A stretch of 64,000 nt of DNA from CAZLYF01 sp964586835 (GCA_964586835.1 CAZPIC010000006.1:1-64000), one strand, 5' to 3'; counted from the first letter of the stretch, positions 36,523 through 45,401 are shown. Notes: generated by a model from the sequence alone, not told the origin. Program-made: numbers and translations.

Positions 36523-36933
36523 AAAACCTGGGCGACCCGTACCGGACGCGGATGGCACCGCCTCCCCGGATCGGAGCCTGCATGGCAGGCCAAGCCGCTG
36601 TCATTCAATCACAGGCCCTTGTCGCCTGTAGCCCTGCAGCGCAAGAGGTATCTTACAGGAGAACAAGTATTCTTCAGGTCAGTGTCAGTTGTCCGACCGC
36701 GATGTCACTTGTCTCGGATCAGGCATACAACATCGTCCAAACCACGTTAAAAGGTCCGGGCATCGCTATAGCCCGAACCTTTGGTAACCTTCATAAGCGC
36801 AAAACCGACACGCTCTCCGACACTGACCTGATCGGGTGCCCCGTCCCCGCCAGCCCTGCCCTTCGCGTTTGGCGAACCAAGGAGGCGGCATCCGGAAGTG
36901 GATGCTCAGGCGTCCCGGCTCACCTGCCGGCCT
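36523..36933. other. Intergenic stretch between acylphosphatase and iscU
   Basis: No gene recognised. Contains the stem-loop at 36750-36782. The remaining sequence shows no other structure I can support. Confidence 0.4.
36750..36782 (-). terminator. Likely intrinsic terminator of the isc operon
   Basis: Minus strand AAAGGT-x-CGGGC pairs with GCCCG-x-ACCTTT (11 bp with one mismatch, 9-nt loop) and ends in CCTTTT. It lies 150 bp after the iscU stop codon. Confidence 0.55.
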
Positions 36934-37356
36934 TCAGCCACAGCGGCTGCAGTTTCCGTTGCAGAAAAGCTCGCGTCCGTATTCAATGCTGTGGCGATCA
37001 TAGTAATCCTTGATCGCAGCCTTGATCGCCTCCTCTGCAAGCACAGAGCAGTGCACCTTGTTGGCCGGAAGCCCATCCAGCGCTTCCACCACTGCCTTGT
37101 TTGTCAGCTGAAGGGCCTCCTCCAGGCGCTTGCCCTTGACCATTTCAGTCGCCATGGAGCTGGTCGCGATCGCACTGCCACACCCGAAGGTGTTGAACTT
37201 TACATCGGTGATGAGCCCGTCGTCCACCTTGATGTACATCCGCATGATATCGCCGCACCTGGCGTTCCCCACCTCGCCGACCCCGTCGGCATCGTCCATT
37301 TTCCCAACGTTGCGCGGGTGTGTAAAGTGGTCCATGACCTTTTCACTGTACAGCAT
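36934..37356 (-). CDS. iscU: Iron-sulfur cluster scaffold IscU (NifU-like)
   Basis: Scaffold of 140 residues on which IscS assembles Fe-S clusters. The three ligand cysteines are present: ARCGD (near 34), FGCGSA (near 59) and HCSVLA (near 103). The C-terminus adds a small cysteine-rich tail (CNGNCSRCG), as in clostridial members. Follows iscS by 13 bp; GGAGG precedes the ATG. Confidence 0.93.
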   Translation of the reverse strand: MLYSEKVMDHFTHPRNVGKMDDADGVGEVGNARCGDIMRMYIKVDDGLITDVKFNTFGCGSAIATSSMATEMVKGKRLEEALQLTNKAVVEALDGLPANKVHCSVLAEEAIKAAIKDYYDRHSIEYGRELFCNGNCSRCG

Positions 37357-37369
37357 GGGTTCCTCCTTG

Positions 37370-38554
37370 CTATATGATATGCTCTCTCAAGCCTTTTTGA
37401 AGATCATCCCAGATGGGAGATATGCTGCGCAGGTACTCCACAACGCCCGGAACGCTCGCGAGGATATGCGTGATCTCCTCGTCCGTGTTGTACTCGCTGA
37501 TGCTGAGCCGCAGCGATCCATGGGCGACCTCGTGGGGAAGTCCCAGGGCAAGGAGGACGTGGCTTGGATCCAGGGAGCCGCTGGTGCAAGCAGATCCGGA
37601 AGAAGCACAAATTCCCTTTTGATCCAGCAGCAATAGCAGCGACTCGCCTTCGATGCCTTCAAAGCATAGATTGACAATCCCCGGCAGCCGCCTGTCCCTG
37701 TCACCATTGAGCACAGCGTGCGGGATCTGGGTCAGCTGCTCAATCAGCCTGTCTCGCATGGCGCTGACACGGACAGAGACCTCCTCCTGCCTGTCACAGG
37801 CATCCTTCAGCGCCGCCGCCATCCCAACAATGGCAGGGATATTCTCCGTTCCGGGGCGGACTCCCCTTTCCTGAGCTCCCCCTTCCAGCAGGTTTGTCGG
37901 CCGTATCCCTCTTCGGGCATAGAGGGCACCCACGCCCTTGGGGCCATGGAATTTGTGCGCTGAAAGAGACAGCATGTCAATGCGTTGCTGTTTGACATCA
38001 ATCGGCAGGTGCCCGGCTGCCTGCACCGCATCCGTAAAGAAAGGGACGCCCTTTTCCCGGCAGACTGCTCCGATTTCAGCGATGGGCTGGACGGTGCCAA
38101 TCTCATTATTGGCAAACATCACGGCCACCAGGGCTGTTTTTTCGCTGATAGCATCGCGCACCGCCTTGGCCTCTACCATTCCGCCCGACCCCACCTCAAG
38201 CCAGGTCACCTCAAGCCCGTTTTTCTCAAGCTTCTTGACCGCGTGGAGGACGGCATGGTGCTCAAACACCGTCGTGACCACGTGGTTGCGGCCCTTCTTC
38301 GCACCTGCAGCCACGGCGGTAAGGAGGGCCTGGTTATTCGCCTCCGTGCCTCCGGAAGTAAAGGTAATTTCGCCAGGGCTGGCATTCAGACATTCCGCCA
38401 CTGTCTGTCTCGCCTTCAGCAGAGCGCCCGCAGCGTTTTGCCCAAGGCTGTGCAGACTGCTCGGGTTGCCATATTGCTCGGCAAAATAAGGCATCATGGC
38501 CTCCAGCGCGGAGGAACTGAGTTTTGTCGTTGCCGCGTTGTCCGCATAAATCAT
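37370..38554 (-). CDS. iscS: Cysteine desulfurase IscS/NifS
   Basis: PLP enzyme of 394 residues that takes sulfur from cysteine for Fe-S assembly. MIYADNAATT start, FTSGGTEANNQA, EHHAVL, the PLP lysine in SAHKFHGPKG (near 202) and the catalytic cysteine in SSGSACTSGS (near 325) are all present. ATG 38554 is taken from the family start; ATG 38584, just after the regulator's stop, would add ten residues and is also possible. Middle gene of iscR-iscS-iscU. Confidence 0.93.
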   Translation of the reverse strand: MIYADNAATTKLSSSALEAMMPYFAEQYGNPSSLHSLGQNAAGALLKARQTVAECLNASPGEITFTSGGTEANNQALLTAVAAGAKKGRNHVVTTVFEHHAVLHAVKKLEKNGLEVTWLEVGSGGMVEAKAVRDAISEKTALVAVMFANNEIGTVQPIAEIGAVCREKGVPFFTDAVQAAGHLPIDVKQQRIDMLSLSAHKFHGPKGVGALYARRGIRPTNLLEGGAQERGVRPGTENIPAIVGMAAALKDACDRQEEVSVRVSAMRDRLIEQLTQIPHAVLNGDRDRRLPGIVNLCFEGIEGESLLLLLDQKGICASSGSACTSGSLDPSHVLLALGLPHEVAHGSLRLSISEYNTDEEITHILASVPGVVEYLRSISPIWDDLQKGLREHII

Positions 38555-38589
38555 GTGCGATGTTCCATCCGTTTCGTTGTTCATTTGGG

Positions 38590-39012
38590 TCACGCGTCCA
38601 GCCCCCCGCTGTTTTCCAGCAGATCGGCGATGGTCACGCGTTCGAGGTAGTCCTCCACCACCGTATCCAAGCCTTTCCAAAGAGGCAGGGTCGGACAGTC
38701 CTCCGCACGGTCGCAGCGCCTGTCCCTGCCCCCCACGCAGGCTGCAGGCGCCAGGCCTCTCTCTACCTTTGCAAGCACGGAACCCACCGACACATCCTCC
38801 GCCGGCCTGGACAGCCGGTAGCCCCCATCTTTTCCGCGCTTGCTGTTAATCAGTTCCGCCTTGCCCAACGCAGATGCAATGGACTCAAGGTATTTGCGTG
38901 AAATCCCCTGCCTGCGCGCCACTTCATTCAGGCTGACAAACCCGCTTTGCGCGTGCTTTGCCAAATCAACCATGACCCGCAGCGCGTATCTTCCCCTGGT
39001 GGAGATCACCAT
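38590..39012 (-). CDS. iscR: Rrf2-family regulator (IscR-like)
   Basis: 140-residue winged-helix regulator. N-terminal MVISTRGRYALRVMVDLA and the HTH LNEVARRQGISRKYLESIASAL match Rrf2. Three cysteines (ACVGGRDRRC..DC, residues about 100-115) in the C-terminal loop are where IscR binds a [2Fe-2S] cluster, with slightly different spacing. It heads the isc operon and probably senses Fe-S status to autoregulate it. AGGAGG precedes the ATG. Confidence 0.88.
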   Translation of the reverse strand: MVISTRGRYALRVMVDLAKHAQSGFVSLNEVARRQGISRKYLESIASALGKAELINSKRGKDGGYRLSRPAEDVSVGSVLAKVERGLAPAACVGGRDRRCDRAEDCPTLPLWKGLDTVVEDYLERVTIADLLENSGGLDA

Positions 39013-39030
39013 GCTTTCGTCCTCCTGAAG

Positions 39031-39049
39031 CCGGCGGATGACCCGCCGG
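39031..39049 (-). promoter_or_regulatory. Hairpin in the isc leader
   Basis: CCGGCGG and CCGCCGG enclose a 5-nt loop, 7 perfect GC pairs. It lies between the -10 box and the ribosome binding site of the Rrf2 gene, and could affect translation or protect the 5' end. Confidence 0.5.
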
Positions 39050-39053
39050 TCAG

Positions 39054-39082
39054 ATCATACGCCCAATCTCCTACCAAGTCAA
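39054..39082 (-). promoter_or_regulatory. Promoter of iscR-iscS-iscU
   Basis: Minus strand TTGACT (39082-39077), 17-bp spacer, TATGAT (39059-39054). The start would be near 39047, inside the hairpin region. Confidence 0.65.
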
Positions 39083-39098
39083 TATGAATTTGTGACAC

Positions 39099-39127
39099 TT
39101 GTACACCGAAGCCTAGACTGCTACAAT
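39099..39127 (+). promoter_or_regulatory. Promoter of the DUF6273-like secreted protein
   Basis: TTGTAC (39099-39104), 17-bp spacer, TACAAT (39122-39127), divergent from the isc promoter with the -35 boxes 16 bp apart. Start predicted near 39134. Confidence 0.6.
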
Positions 39128-39157
39128 GATTGTATCAATCGTCAGGAGAATGCGCAA

Positions 39158-39868
39158 ATGAGGCAAAGAACGTTCGTCCTTCTGCCGGCAGTGCTGCTGG
39201 CCGCCCTGCTGGCTGTATCCCCCGCCATCGCCTCCAGTCTGGAAGGCTATGACAGCCAGTCGAGGCGCTACACCTATGCGACCCTAGGATCCTTCCCGAC
39301 ACTCGCGGATGGGACAGAGCTGCCCATCGTATGGCGCGTGCTGGCAGCCGGAGACAGCGATGCCATTTTGATGTCCGACAGAATCCTGGAGACAAAACAG
39401 CTGCACCATAGTTACCGCCCCTACCCCGGATGGCAGGAGTCAGACCTCTATGCCTACCTGAACGGCGAATTCATGGCGCGTGCGTTCAGCCCAGCTGAGC
39501 AATCCGCCCTCCTTTCGGGCGAAGACGGAGGTCGCGTCACATTGCCCTCGGCAGACGATATCCGAAACGCTGCCTACGGCTTCAAAGACGACAACAGCCG
39601 CAAGCTCAAGGCCACTGAATACGCCATGACGACAGGCCTGTATGAGTATGAGTACAAGAGCTACCATCCCATCTGGACGCGTACGCCAAGTACAGGCCAT
39701 GATTTCGCCCAGCGTACCACCAAACTGCATGGCAAGGTGGGTTATCTGGCGGTCACCGCCAAGGATCTCGGGGTCATTCCCTGTATCCGCATTGAGCTTG
39801 ATCGGCTTTCGATCGAAGGCGGAAGCGGCTCTTCGGAGGATCCTTACCGGCTGGTCCCAGTCGAATAA
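39158..39868 (+). CDS. Secreted DUF6273-like protein
   Basis: Exported protein of 236 residues. Signal peptide RQRTFVLLPAVLLAALLAVSPAIA. The mature domain has the DUF6273 pattern: PIVWRVLAAGDSDAILMSDRILE, then a Trp (PGWQESDLYAYLNGEF) and the AFSPAEQSALL helix, ending in a short VIPCIRIELD strand. Function unknown; the fold resembles bacterial surface lectin-like domains. AGGAGA precedes ATG 39158. Confidence 0.7.
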   Translation: MRQRTFVLLPAVLLAALLAVSPAIASSLEGYDSQSRRYTYATLGSFPTLADGTELPIVWRVLAAGDSDAILMSDRILETKQLHHSYRPYPGWQESDLYAYLNGEFMARAFSPAEQSALLSGEDGGRVTLPSADDIRNAAYGFKDDNSRKLKATEYAMTTGLYEYEYKSYHPIWTRTPSTGHDFAQRTTKLHGKVGYLAVTAKDLGVIPCIRIELDRLSIEGGSGSSEDPYRLVPVE

Positions 39869-39966
39869 ATCTTCGCTGTCTGGGGCCTGCCCAGCTTCGT
39901 TTCCGGGTTCCAGTCGGGCTTCATGATCCCGGAGGGGTAAAGATTCACTGATGGGTGACAGATGTC

Positions 39967-39995
39967 TTGCCCACCATGGCACGGTGTGCTACACT
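39967..39995 (+). promoter_or_regulatory. Promoter of pgsA-guaB
   Basis: TTGCCC (39967-39972), 17-bp spacer, TACACT (39990-39995), 29 bp before the pgsA start codon. Confidence 0.5.
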
Positions 39996-40023
39996 CCGGC
40001 AAACCCGGCAAGGAGATGGCGTC

Positions 40024-40605
40024 ATGGCCTTCATCAGACGTGAGAACCTGAACCTCGCAAACGCGCTCACGCTTCTGCGCGTGCTTCTCATCCCGGTCTT
40101 TTGCCTGCTGAAGATAGCAGGCCGCAATACGGCCGCACTGGCCGTATTTTTACTGGCTGGGGTCACGGATATTCTGGATGGATACGCAGCCAGAAAACTC
40201 AAGGTGGTTACCGATTTTGGCAAGCTGCTGGACCCGCTAGCCGACAAGCTGATGGTTCTTTCCGCCCTGCTTCTCTTTGTCGTCAGGGGAGTTTTCCCGC
40301 TTTCCGCTCTGCTGATCCTCTTCGGAAAAGAACTGCTCGTGGTCGTAGGTGGTCTGCTTCTGTACAGAAGAAAACAAGTCGTCTCCAGTCGGCACATCGG
40401 AAAGGCAGCCCAGTGCGTCTTATTTATCTCGTTGTCTCTGGGCTTTTTTCACGACCGTCTTTGTGCCGCAGGCCTTCCTATTCACCGAGTTCTCCTGTGG
40501 GTTGCTGTCGGTCTTTCCCTGGCGGCCCTCTTCTTTTACAGCTATACCAACGTGTTGCGCCATGGCGCTGACCCTCCACAGCCCCCGGCAGACAAAGCTC
40601 CCTGA
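40024..40605 (+). CDS. pgsA: CDP-alcohol phosphatidyltransferase (PgsA-like)
   Basis: Membrane enzyme of 193 residues that transfers a phosphatidyl group from CDP-diacylglycerol, most likely to glycerol-3-phosphate, for anionic phospholipids. The full CDP-OH-P motif D-G-x2-A-R-x8-G-x3-D-x3-D is at about residues 56-78 (LDGYAARK..GKLLDPLADK). Four to five membrane segments. AAGGAG precedes ATG 40024. Followed by guaB after 30 bp. Confidence 0.88.
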   Translation: MAFIRRENLNLANALTLLRVLLIPVFCLLKIAGRNTAALAVFLLAGVTDILDGYAARKLKVVTDFGKLLDPLADKLMVLSALLLFVVRGVFPLSALLILFGKELLVVVGGLLLYRRKQVVSSRHIGKAAQCVLFISLSLGFFHDRLCAAGLPIHRVLLWVAVGLSLAALFFYSYTNVLRHGADPPQPPADKAP

Positions 40606-40635
40606 CCCCCTGCCAGCGACAACGAAGGAGGAAAC

Positions 40636-42105
40636 ATGCCCAAGCCCTCTATCCGCGAAGGCCTGACTTTTGACGACGTCCTGCTTGTTCCCAGGTTCAG
40701 TGAGGTTTTACCCCGGGAAACCGACCTGTCCGTGCGCCTGACCTCTACGGTCAGCTTGAATATCCCGCTGCTCTCCGCGGCGATGGACACGGTCACCGAC
40801 GCGCGCATGGGGATCGCCATGGCCAGGGAAGGTGGCCTGGGAGTCATCCACAAGAACATGAGCGCGACCGCACAGGCCGCACAGGTAGATAAGGTCAAGC
40901 GCAGCGAGCATGGCGTGATTACAGACCCGTTCTATCTCTCCCCCGAACACCTCGTTGGGGATGCCAAGGCACTGATGGCGCGCTATCACATCAGCGGCGT
41001 ACCGATCACAGACGATACCATGACGCTCGTCGGCATCCTAACCAATCGCGATCTGCGCTTTGAAACAGACGATGGGCGTCGGATCAGTGAGGTGATGACA
41101 AGCAAAAACCTCATCACAGCGCCGGAAGGCACGACCTTAGACGACGCAAAAAAGATCCTCGCAGCGCATAAGATTGAAAAGCTGCCCATTGTGGATGCCC
41201 GGTACACGCTGCGGGGCCTGATCACCATCAAGGACATTGAAAAGGCCGTCAAGTACCCAAACAGCGCAAGGGACCAAAACGGGCGTCTGCTCTGCGCGGC
41301 CGCTGTGGGCATTGCATCTGACTTAAAGGAACGGGTAGAGCTTCTCGTTGACTCAAAAGTCGACGTCATCTCCATGGATACAGCGCACGGGCACAGCGTC
41401 AGGGTGCTGAAGGCGGTCGAAATGATCCGTACAGCCTTTCCACGGCTGTGCATTTTCGCTGGCAATGTGGCAACTGCAGCAGCGACGCGAGACCTCATCA
41501 GTGCAGGCGCAGATTGTGTGAAGGTTGGAATCGGTCCGGGCTCTATCTGCACCACCCGTGTCGTGGCAGGCACTGGCGTTCCCCAGATCACAGCCATCAA
41601 CGATTGTGCCGAGGAAGCCGCCAAACACGGCATCAGCATCATCGCCGACGGAGGGATCAAGTGGTCTGGCGATATTGCAAAAGCCATTGCCGCAGGCGCC
41701 TCTGCCGTCATGCTCGGAAGCCTGCTTGCCGGCACAGAAGAAAGCCCCGGTGAAACAGAGATCTACCAGGGACGTTCCTTTAAGGTCTACCGCGGCATGG
41801 GATCCATGGGGGCGATGGCTCAGGCCTACGGAAGCGGCGACCGCTACTTTCAGGAGGACGAGAAAAAGCTCGTTCCCGAAGGCGTCGAAGGGCGCGTGCC
41901 CTTCAAGGGACCTCTTTCGGAAACGGTTTTCCAGTTAATGGGAGGCCTACGCGCCAGCATGGGATACTGTGGGACCAAAACGATCGAAGAGCTCAGACAA
42001 GACGGGGAGTTTATCCGCATCACAGGCGCAGGCCTGGCCGAAAGCCATCCACATGACATCTATATCACCAGGGAAGCGCCCAATTATTCTCGAATAGACC
42101 GTTAA
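40636..42105 (+). CDS. guaB: IMP dehydrogenase
   Basis: Rate-limiting enzyme of GMP synthesis (IMP + NAD+ to XMP), 489 residues. N-terminal GLTFDDVLLVPRFSEVLPRE, a CBS pair at about 95-205, the catalytic cysteine loop GIGPGSICTTR near 303, the DGGIKWSGDI phosphate site and the flap YRGMGSMGAM near 385 are all present. GGAGG precedes the ATG. Second gene after pgsA. Confidence 0.97.
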   Translation: MPKPSIREGLTFDDVLLVPRFSEVLPRETDLSVRLTSTVSLNIPLLSAAMDTVTDARMGIAMAREGGLGVIHKNMSATAQAAQVDKVKRSEHGVITDPFYLSPEHLVGDAKALMARYHISGVPITDDTMTLVGILTNRDLRFETDDGRRISEVMTSKNLITAPEGTTLDDAKKILAAHKIEKLPIVDARYTLRGLITIKDIEKAVKYPNSARDQNGRLLCAAAVGIASDLKERVELLVDSKVDVISMDTAHGHSVRVLKAVEMIRTAFPRLCIFAGNVATAAATRDLISAGADCVKVGIGPGSICTTRVVAGTGVPQITAINDCAEEAAKHGISIIADGGIKWSGDIAKAIAAGASAVMLGSLLAGTEESPGETEIYQGRSFKVYRGMGSMGAMAQAYGSGDRYFQEDEKKLVPEGVEGRVPFKGPLSETVFQLMGGLRASMGYCGTKTIEELRQDGEFIRITGAGLAESHPHDIYITREAPNYSRIDR

Positions 42106-42160
42106 GCCACCTCGGGATTGAGCCGCCGGAAAACCCCGGGCGGGTGCGGCGGGTGTTGAC

Positions 42161-42934
42161 CTACTGCGCAGCCGGCCTGTCGCTGCGTCGGTTGATCGCC
42201 AGAAGCAGTACCAGCAACGTGGCAAACATCAGCGCGCTGAGCGCGTTCATCGTCGGCTTGATACCTTTTCGTGCTTCCGAATAGATCAGAGTCGAGAGGT
42301 TCTGAACCAGCGGGCTCGTCGTGAAGTAGCTAATGGTGAAGTCGTCCAGCGACAGCGTAAATGCCAGCAGCGCGCCGGTGACGATCCCCTGCCTGATATG
42401 CGGGAGGATCACGTGCAGCAGCGCATACGCAGGAGAGGCGCCTAGGTCCAGGGCGGCCTCATAGCTAAAACGGTTCATCTGTCTGAGCTTTGGCATGACG
42501 GAAAGCACGACGTAAGGAATATTAAAGGAGATGTGCGCAAGCAGCATCGTCAGATAGCCACGCTCCAACTTGGTAAACAAAAAGAGCAGCATGAGCGAAA
42601 TGCCGGTGACAATGTCGGGCATCGTCATGGGAATATTGGTGAAGGTCATCATAAAGGACTGGGGCCTTCGGGCCATCGCGTGGATGCCGATGGCCGCCAT
42701 CGTTCCGATAGCCGTGGAGACGGCGGCGGACAGCAGCGCCACTGTCACCGTCACGTACACAGCCCGCATGATGGAGGGGCTTCTGAACAGTTCCGTATAC
42801 CATTTCAGGGAAAACCCCTGCCACTTTGCCCTGCTCACACCCGCGTTGAAGGACTGCACGATCAGCACGATGATCGGGACATACAGAAACAGGAGGATCA
42901 GGAGGAGGTAAAGGCGTTTCGTCCACTTGATCAT
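42161..42934 (-). CDS. potC: Spermidine/putrescine ABC transporter permease PotC
   Basis: 257 residues, six membrane helices. EAA loop LDLGASPAYALLHVILPHIRQG near residue 160, followed by FTLSLDDFTISYF, the PotC hallmark. Overlaps potB by 4 bp. It is the last gene of the operon, and no potD follows. Confidence 0.9.
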   Translation of the reverse strand: MIKWTKRLYLLLILLFLYVPIIVLIVQSFNAGVSRAKWQGFSLKWYTELFRSPSIMRAVYVTVTVALLSAAVSTAIGTMAAIGIHAMARRPQSFMMTFTNIPMTMPDIVTGISLMLLFLFTKLERGYLTMLLAHISFNIPYVVLSVMPKLRQMNRFSYEAALDLGASPAYALLHVILPHIRQGIVTGALLAFTLSLDDFTISYFTTSPLVQNLSTLIYSEARKGIKPTMNALSALMFATLLVLLLAINRRSDRPAAQ

Positions 42935-43923
42935 ATCACGCCCCCTCCCTCGCCTTCCGGATCAAACTTCCTGAGCAGCCCCAGGCTGAACAGGATCAGC
43001 ACCATCATCACAAGGGACAGCGCGCTGCCCGCATTCCAGTTGTCCGCCGTTAGAAATGTCCTCTCGATCAGGTCGCCAAACATCTCGGTTTTTCCGCCCC
43101 CAAGGATGCGCGGAATAAAAAACGTCGTTACGGAAGGCATGAAGACCATGGTGATTCCGGAAATGATCCCGGGCAGGCTCAGGGGAAAAGTCACGCGCCA
43201 GAAGGTCAGCCACTTGCCCGCGCCCAGATCCATGGCTGCTTCCTGCAGCCTTTCGTCCTGCCTGCTGAGCGCGTTGTATATGGGGAACACCATAAAAGGA
43301 AGGAAGTTGTAGACCATCCCAAGGAGGACGGCCTGCGTATTGTACATCAGTTGCACTTTCCCAAAGCCGAGCGCTCTGAGAAGCGCATTGATCAGGCCAT
43401 TGTCCTCAAGCAGAGTCATCCAGGCAATCGTGCGAAGAAGAAAATTCATCCACATGGGGATGACAAACAACACCGCAATCGTCGGGCCCAGCCGCAGGCC
43501 ACGGTCTGCCATGACCATGGCAGCAGGATAGCCAAGCACAAACGAGATGGCGGTGCAGGCCAGCGCCATCCAGAGGGAATAGACCAGCGTGTCCACGTTG
43601 ACCGTCCCACGGGCTTCCATCCCCAGCTCCGCCGGGTCAAAGCCCATCTCCGCCAGCTGGCGCTTCATGCCCGCGTTGCTGTCCCAAAAATGAATGAAAT
43701 TGTCAAACGTCGGGCGCCCGTTTCCATCTGTAAACGCATAATATCCGATCAACAACAGGGGGACTACGGTAAAGACAAGCATCCACAGCCCATACGGCCA
43801 CGCGTAAAGCGAACGGTGCATGCCGCTGTATCGGCGATAAGCCTGCCAGAACAGCACCGTGAAAACCCCCAGGACCAGAACCGCAATCCAGAGAGCTCCT
43901 CCCGGAAGCACCGTCGCGGTCAC
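42931..43923 (-). CDS. potB: Spermidine/putrescine ABC transporter permease PotB
   Basis: 330 residues, longer than the usual 275-290 because of an N-terminal extension with one extra hydrophobic segment (about residues 8-28) before the canonical first helix. A large loop between helices 1 and 2 carries FDNFIHFWDS. The EAA-like loop is near residue 240 (QEAAMDLGAGKWLTFWRVTFPLSLPG). Overlaps both neighbours by 4 bp. Confidence 0.88.
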   Translation of the reverse strand: MTATVLPGGALWIAVLVLGVFTVLFWQAYRRYSGMHRSLYAWPYGLWMLVFTVVPLLLIGYYAFTDGNGRPTFDNFIHFWDSNAGMKRQLAEMGFDPAELGMEARGTVNVDTLVYSLWMALACTAISFVLGYPAAMVMADRGLRLGPTIAVLFVIPMWMNFLLRTIAWMTLLEDNGLINALLRALGFGKVQLMYNTQAVLLGMVYNFLPFMVFPIYNALSRQDERLQEAAMDLGAGKWLTFWRVTFPLSLPGIISGITMVFMPSVTTFFIPRILGGGKTEMFGDLIERTFLTADNWNAGSALSLVMMVLILFSLGLLRKFDPEGEGGGVI

Positions 43924-44975
43924 GCCGGCGCCTCCTTCAGGGCACGCATGACATGGATGTTGAAGGGGACGACCGACAGCCCTACACAGGACCCTTCCGG
44001 CTGCATGGTGGTGGAGTGTACCTTCCAGGTGTTGTCCTGCGCGTTGATGAGCATCTCGTAGTGCACTCCCTTGAAATGCACGCTCTTGACGACCCCGATC
44101 AGGTGCCCTACGTCCTCCCCGACGATCATGATGTCCTCCGGGCGAATGAGGACATCCACCGGTTCATCCCGGGCAAAGCCCGAATCCACGCAAGTGAAGT
44201 CGACTCCGGAAAAATGAACGAGCTCATCTCTCAGCATGATGCCTGGGAAGATGTTGCTCTCGCCGATGAAATCTGCAACAAAGGCGCTTTTGGGTTCGTC
44301 ATAGATATGTTTTGGAGTCCCAATCTGCTGGATGCGCCCGTCCTTCATGACGACAACGATGTCCGACATCGTCAGCGCCTCTTCCTGATCGTGGGTGACA
44401 AAGATGAAGGTGATGCCAAGGAGTTTTTGCATCCGTTTAATCTCAAGCTGCATGCCTTTGCGCAGCTTGAGGTCCAGCGCGCCCAGCGGTTCGTCCAGGA
44501 GCAGCACCTCGGGTTCATTGACCAGGGCCCGGGCGATGGCGACACGTTGCTGCTGGCCCCCGGAGAGGGAATCCACGCTTCGTCTGCCGAATTCCACCAG
44601 ATTGACCATCGCCAGCATTTTCTCTACCCGGCTCTTGATCTCAGCCTTCGGTCTTTTCGCCACCTTGAGGCCAAAGGCAACATTGTCAAACACATTCAGG
44701 TGAGGAAAGAGAGCGTATTTCTGAAACACGGTATTGACCCGTCGCTTATAAGGGGGAAGCGCCGTAATGTCCTTCCCGTCAAACAGCACGCGCCCGGTGG
44801 AAGGCTTTTCAAAGCCACCGATGATCCTCAGCGTGGTCGTCTTGCCACAACCAGAGGGCCCCAGCAGCGTGACAAACTCATTTTTCCGGATATAGAGGTT
44901 GATGTCCGAAAGGACTTCCTCGCCATCATATTCCTTGGAAAGGTTTTCCAGTGTAATCAGACGCGGCCGTTCCAC
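43920..44975 (-). CDS. potA: Spermidine/putrescine ABC transporter ATPase PotA
   Basis: 351 residues. Walker A GPSGCGKTT (near 38), Q-loop, signature LSGGQQQRVA (near 135), Walker B LLLDEPLGALD and the switch His in FVTHDQEEA. A C-terminal TOBE domain has DVLIRPEDI. The start codon is GTG at 44975 with GGGAGG 10 bp upstream. Heads potABC, which is convergent with guaB. Confidence 0.92.
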   Translation of the reverse strand: MERPRLITLENLSKEYDGEEVLSDINLYIRKNEFVTLLGPSGCGKTTTLRIIGGFEKPSTGRVLFDGKDITALPPYKRRVNTVFQKYALFPHLNVFDNVAFGLKVAKRPKAEIKSRVEKMLAMVNLVEFGRRSVDSLSGGQQQRVAIARALVNEPEVLLLDEPLGALDLKLRKGMQLEIKRMQKLLGITFIFVTHDQEEALTMSDIVVVMKDGRIQQIGTPKHIYDEPKSAFVADFIGESNIFPGIMLRDELVHFSGVDFTCVDSGFARDEPVDVLIRPEDIMIVGEDVGHLIGVVKSVHFKGVHYEMLINAQDNTWKVHSTTMQPEGSCVGLSVVPFNIHVMRALKEAPA

Positions 44976-45241
44976 TCAAAGCGTTCCTCCCGAATTGTGA
45001 TCGGGCTCCGGACCCGGTCCGGGCACGCTGCCTTCTCTTCACCGCGACATACGGCAGCCGATTTTGGATCCCTGTGCCCCTTGCCCAGCAGCGCCGGCAT
45101 AACCGGGCGACCCCTGCGCCATCCGGCAGGCTCTCCTGGCGCTGCACAGGATGGCCACAAAACTTCGATGGCCAGAAAACAGACTTCATGGAACCACAGG
45201 TTCCGGTTGCTTGTCAACGGCCGTGGGACGTCACCAGCATG
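44976..45241. other. Gap between potA and the tRNA terminator
   Basis: No gene seen. On the minus strand TTGACA occurs about 240 bp before potA but without a good -10 at the right distance, so the pot promoter is unresolved. Confidence 0.35.
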
Positions 45242-45277
45242 AAAATGCCCCAAATCCATGTGATTCAGGGCACTTTT
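45242..45277 (-). terminator. Terminator of tRNA-Trp
   Basis: Minus strand AAAGTGCCC pairs with GGGGCATTT across a long loop and is followed by TTTTC, starting 2 bp after the encoded CCA end. Confidence 0.5.
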
Positions 45278-45278
45278 G

Positions 45279-45352
45279 TGGCAGGGGCAGAAGGACTCGA
45301 ACCCTCAACAAAGGTTTTGGAGACCCACGTGTTACCATTACACCATGCCCCT
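45279..45352 (-). tRNA. trnW: tRNA-Trp (anticodon CCA)
   Basis: 74 nt including an encoded 3' CCA. Acceptor AGGGGCA pairs with TGCCCCT, discriminator G. D stem GTGT/ACAC. Anticodon loop CTCCAAA gives anticodon CCA. T arm GAGGG-TTCGAGT-CCTTC. The 27-43 pair of the anticodon stem is U-U and the next pair is G-U, slightly weaker than normal. Confidence 0.93.
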
Positions 45353-45366
45353 AAGGGAACGGCGGC

Positions 45367-45395
45367 ATTATATTCCACAAGCCTCTCTATGTCAA
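45367..45395 (-). promoter_or_regulatory. Perfect consensus promoter of tRNA-Trp
   Basis: Minus strand TTGACA (45395-45390), 17-bp spacer, TATAAT (45372-45367). Start predicted near 45360, 8 nt before the mature tRNA. It lies immediately after the mnmE stop. Confidence 0.85.
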
Positions 45396-45401
45396 GACCC
45401 G

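Noticed and set aside
42106..42160. Terminator between guaB and potC
   Set aside because: Only short imperfect CCGG/GCGG pairings and no U-tract on either strand.
43953..45242. 429-codon open frame on the plus strand
   Set aside because: Antisense to potA, which has all ABC motifs.
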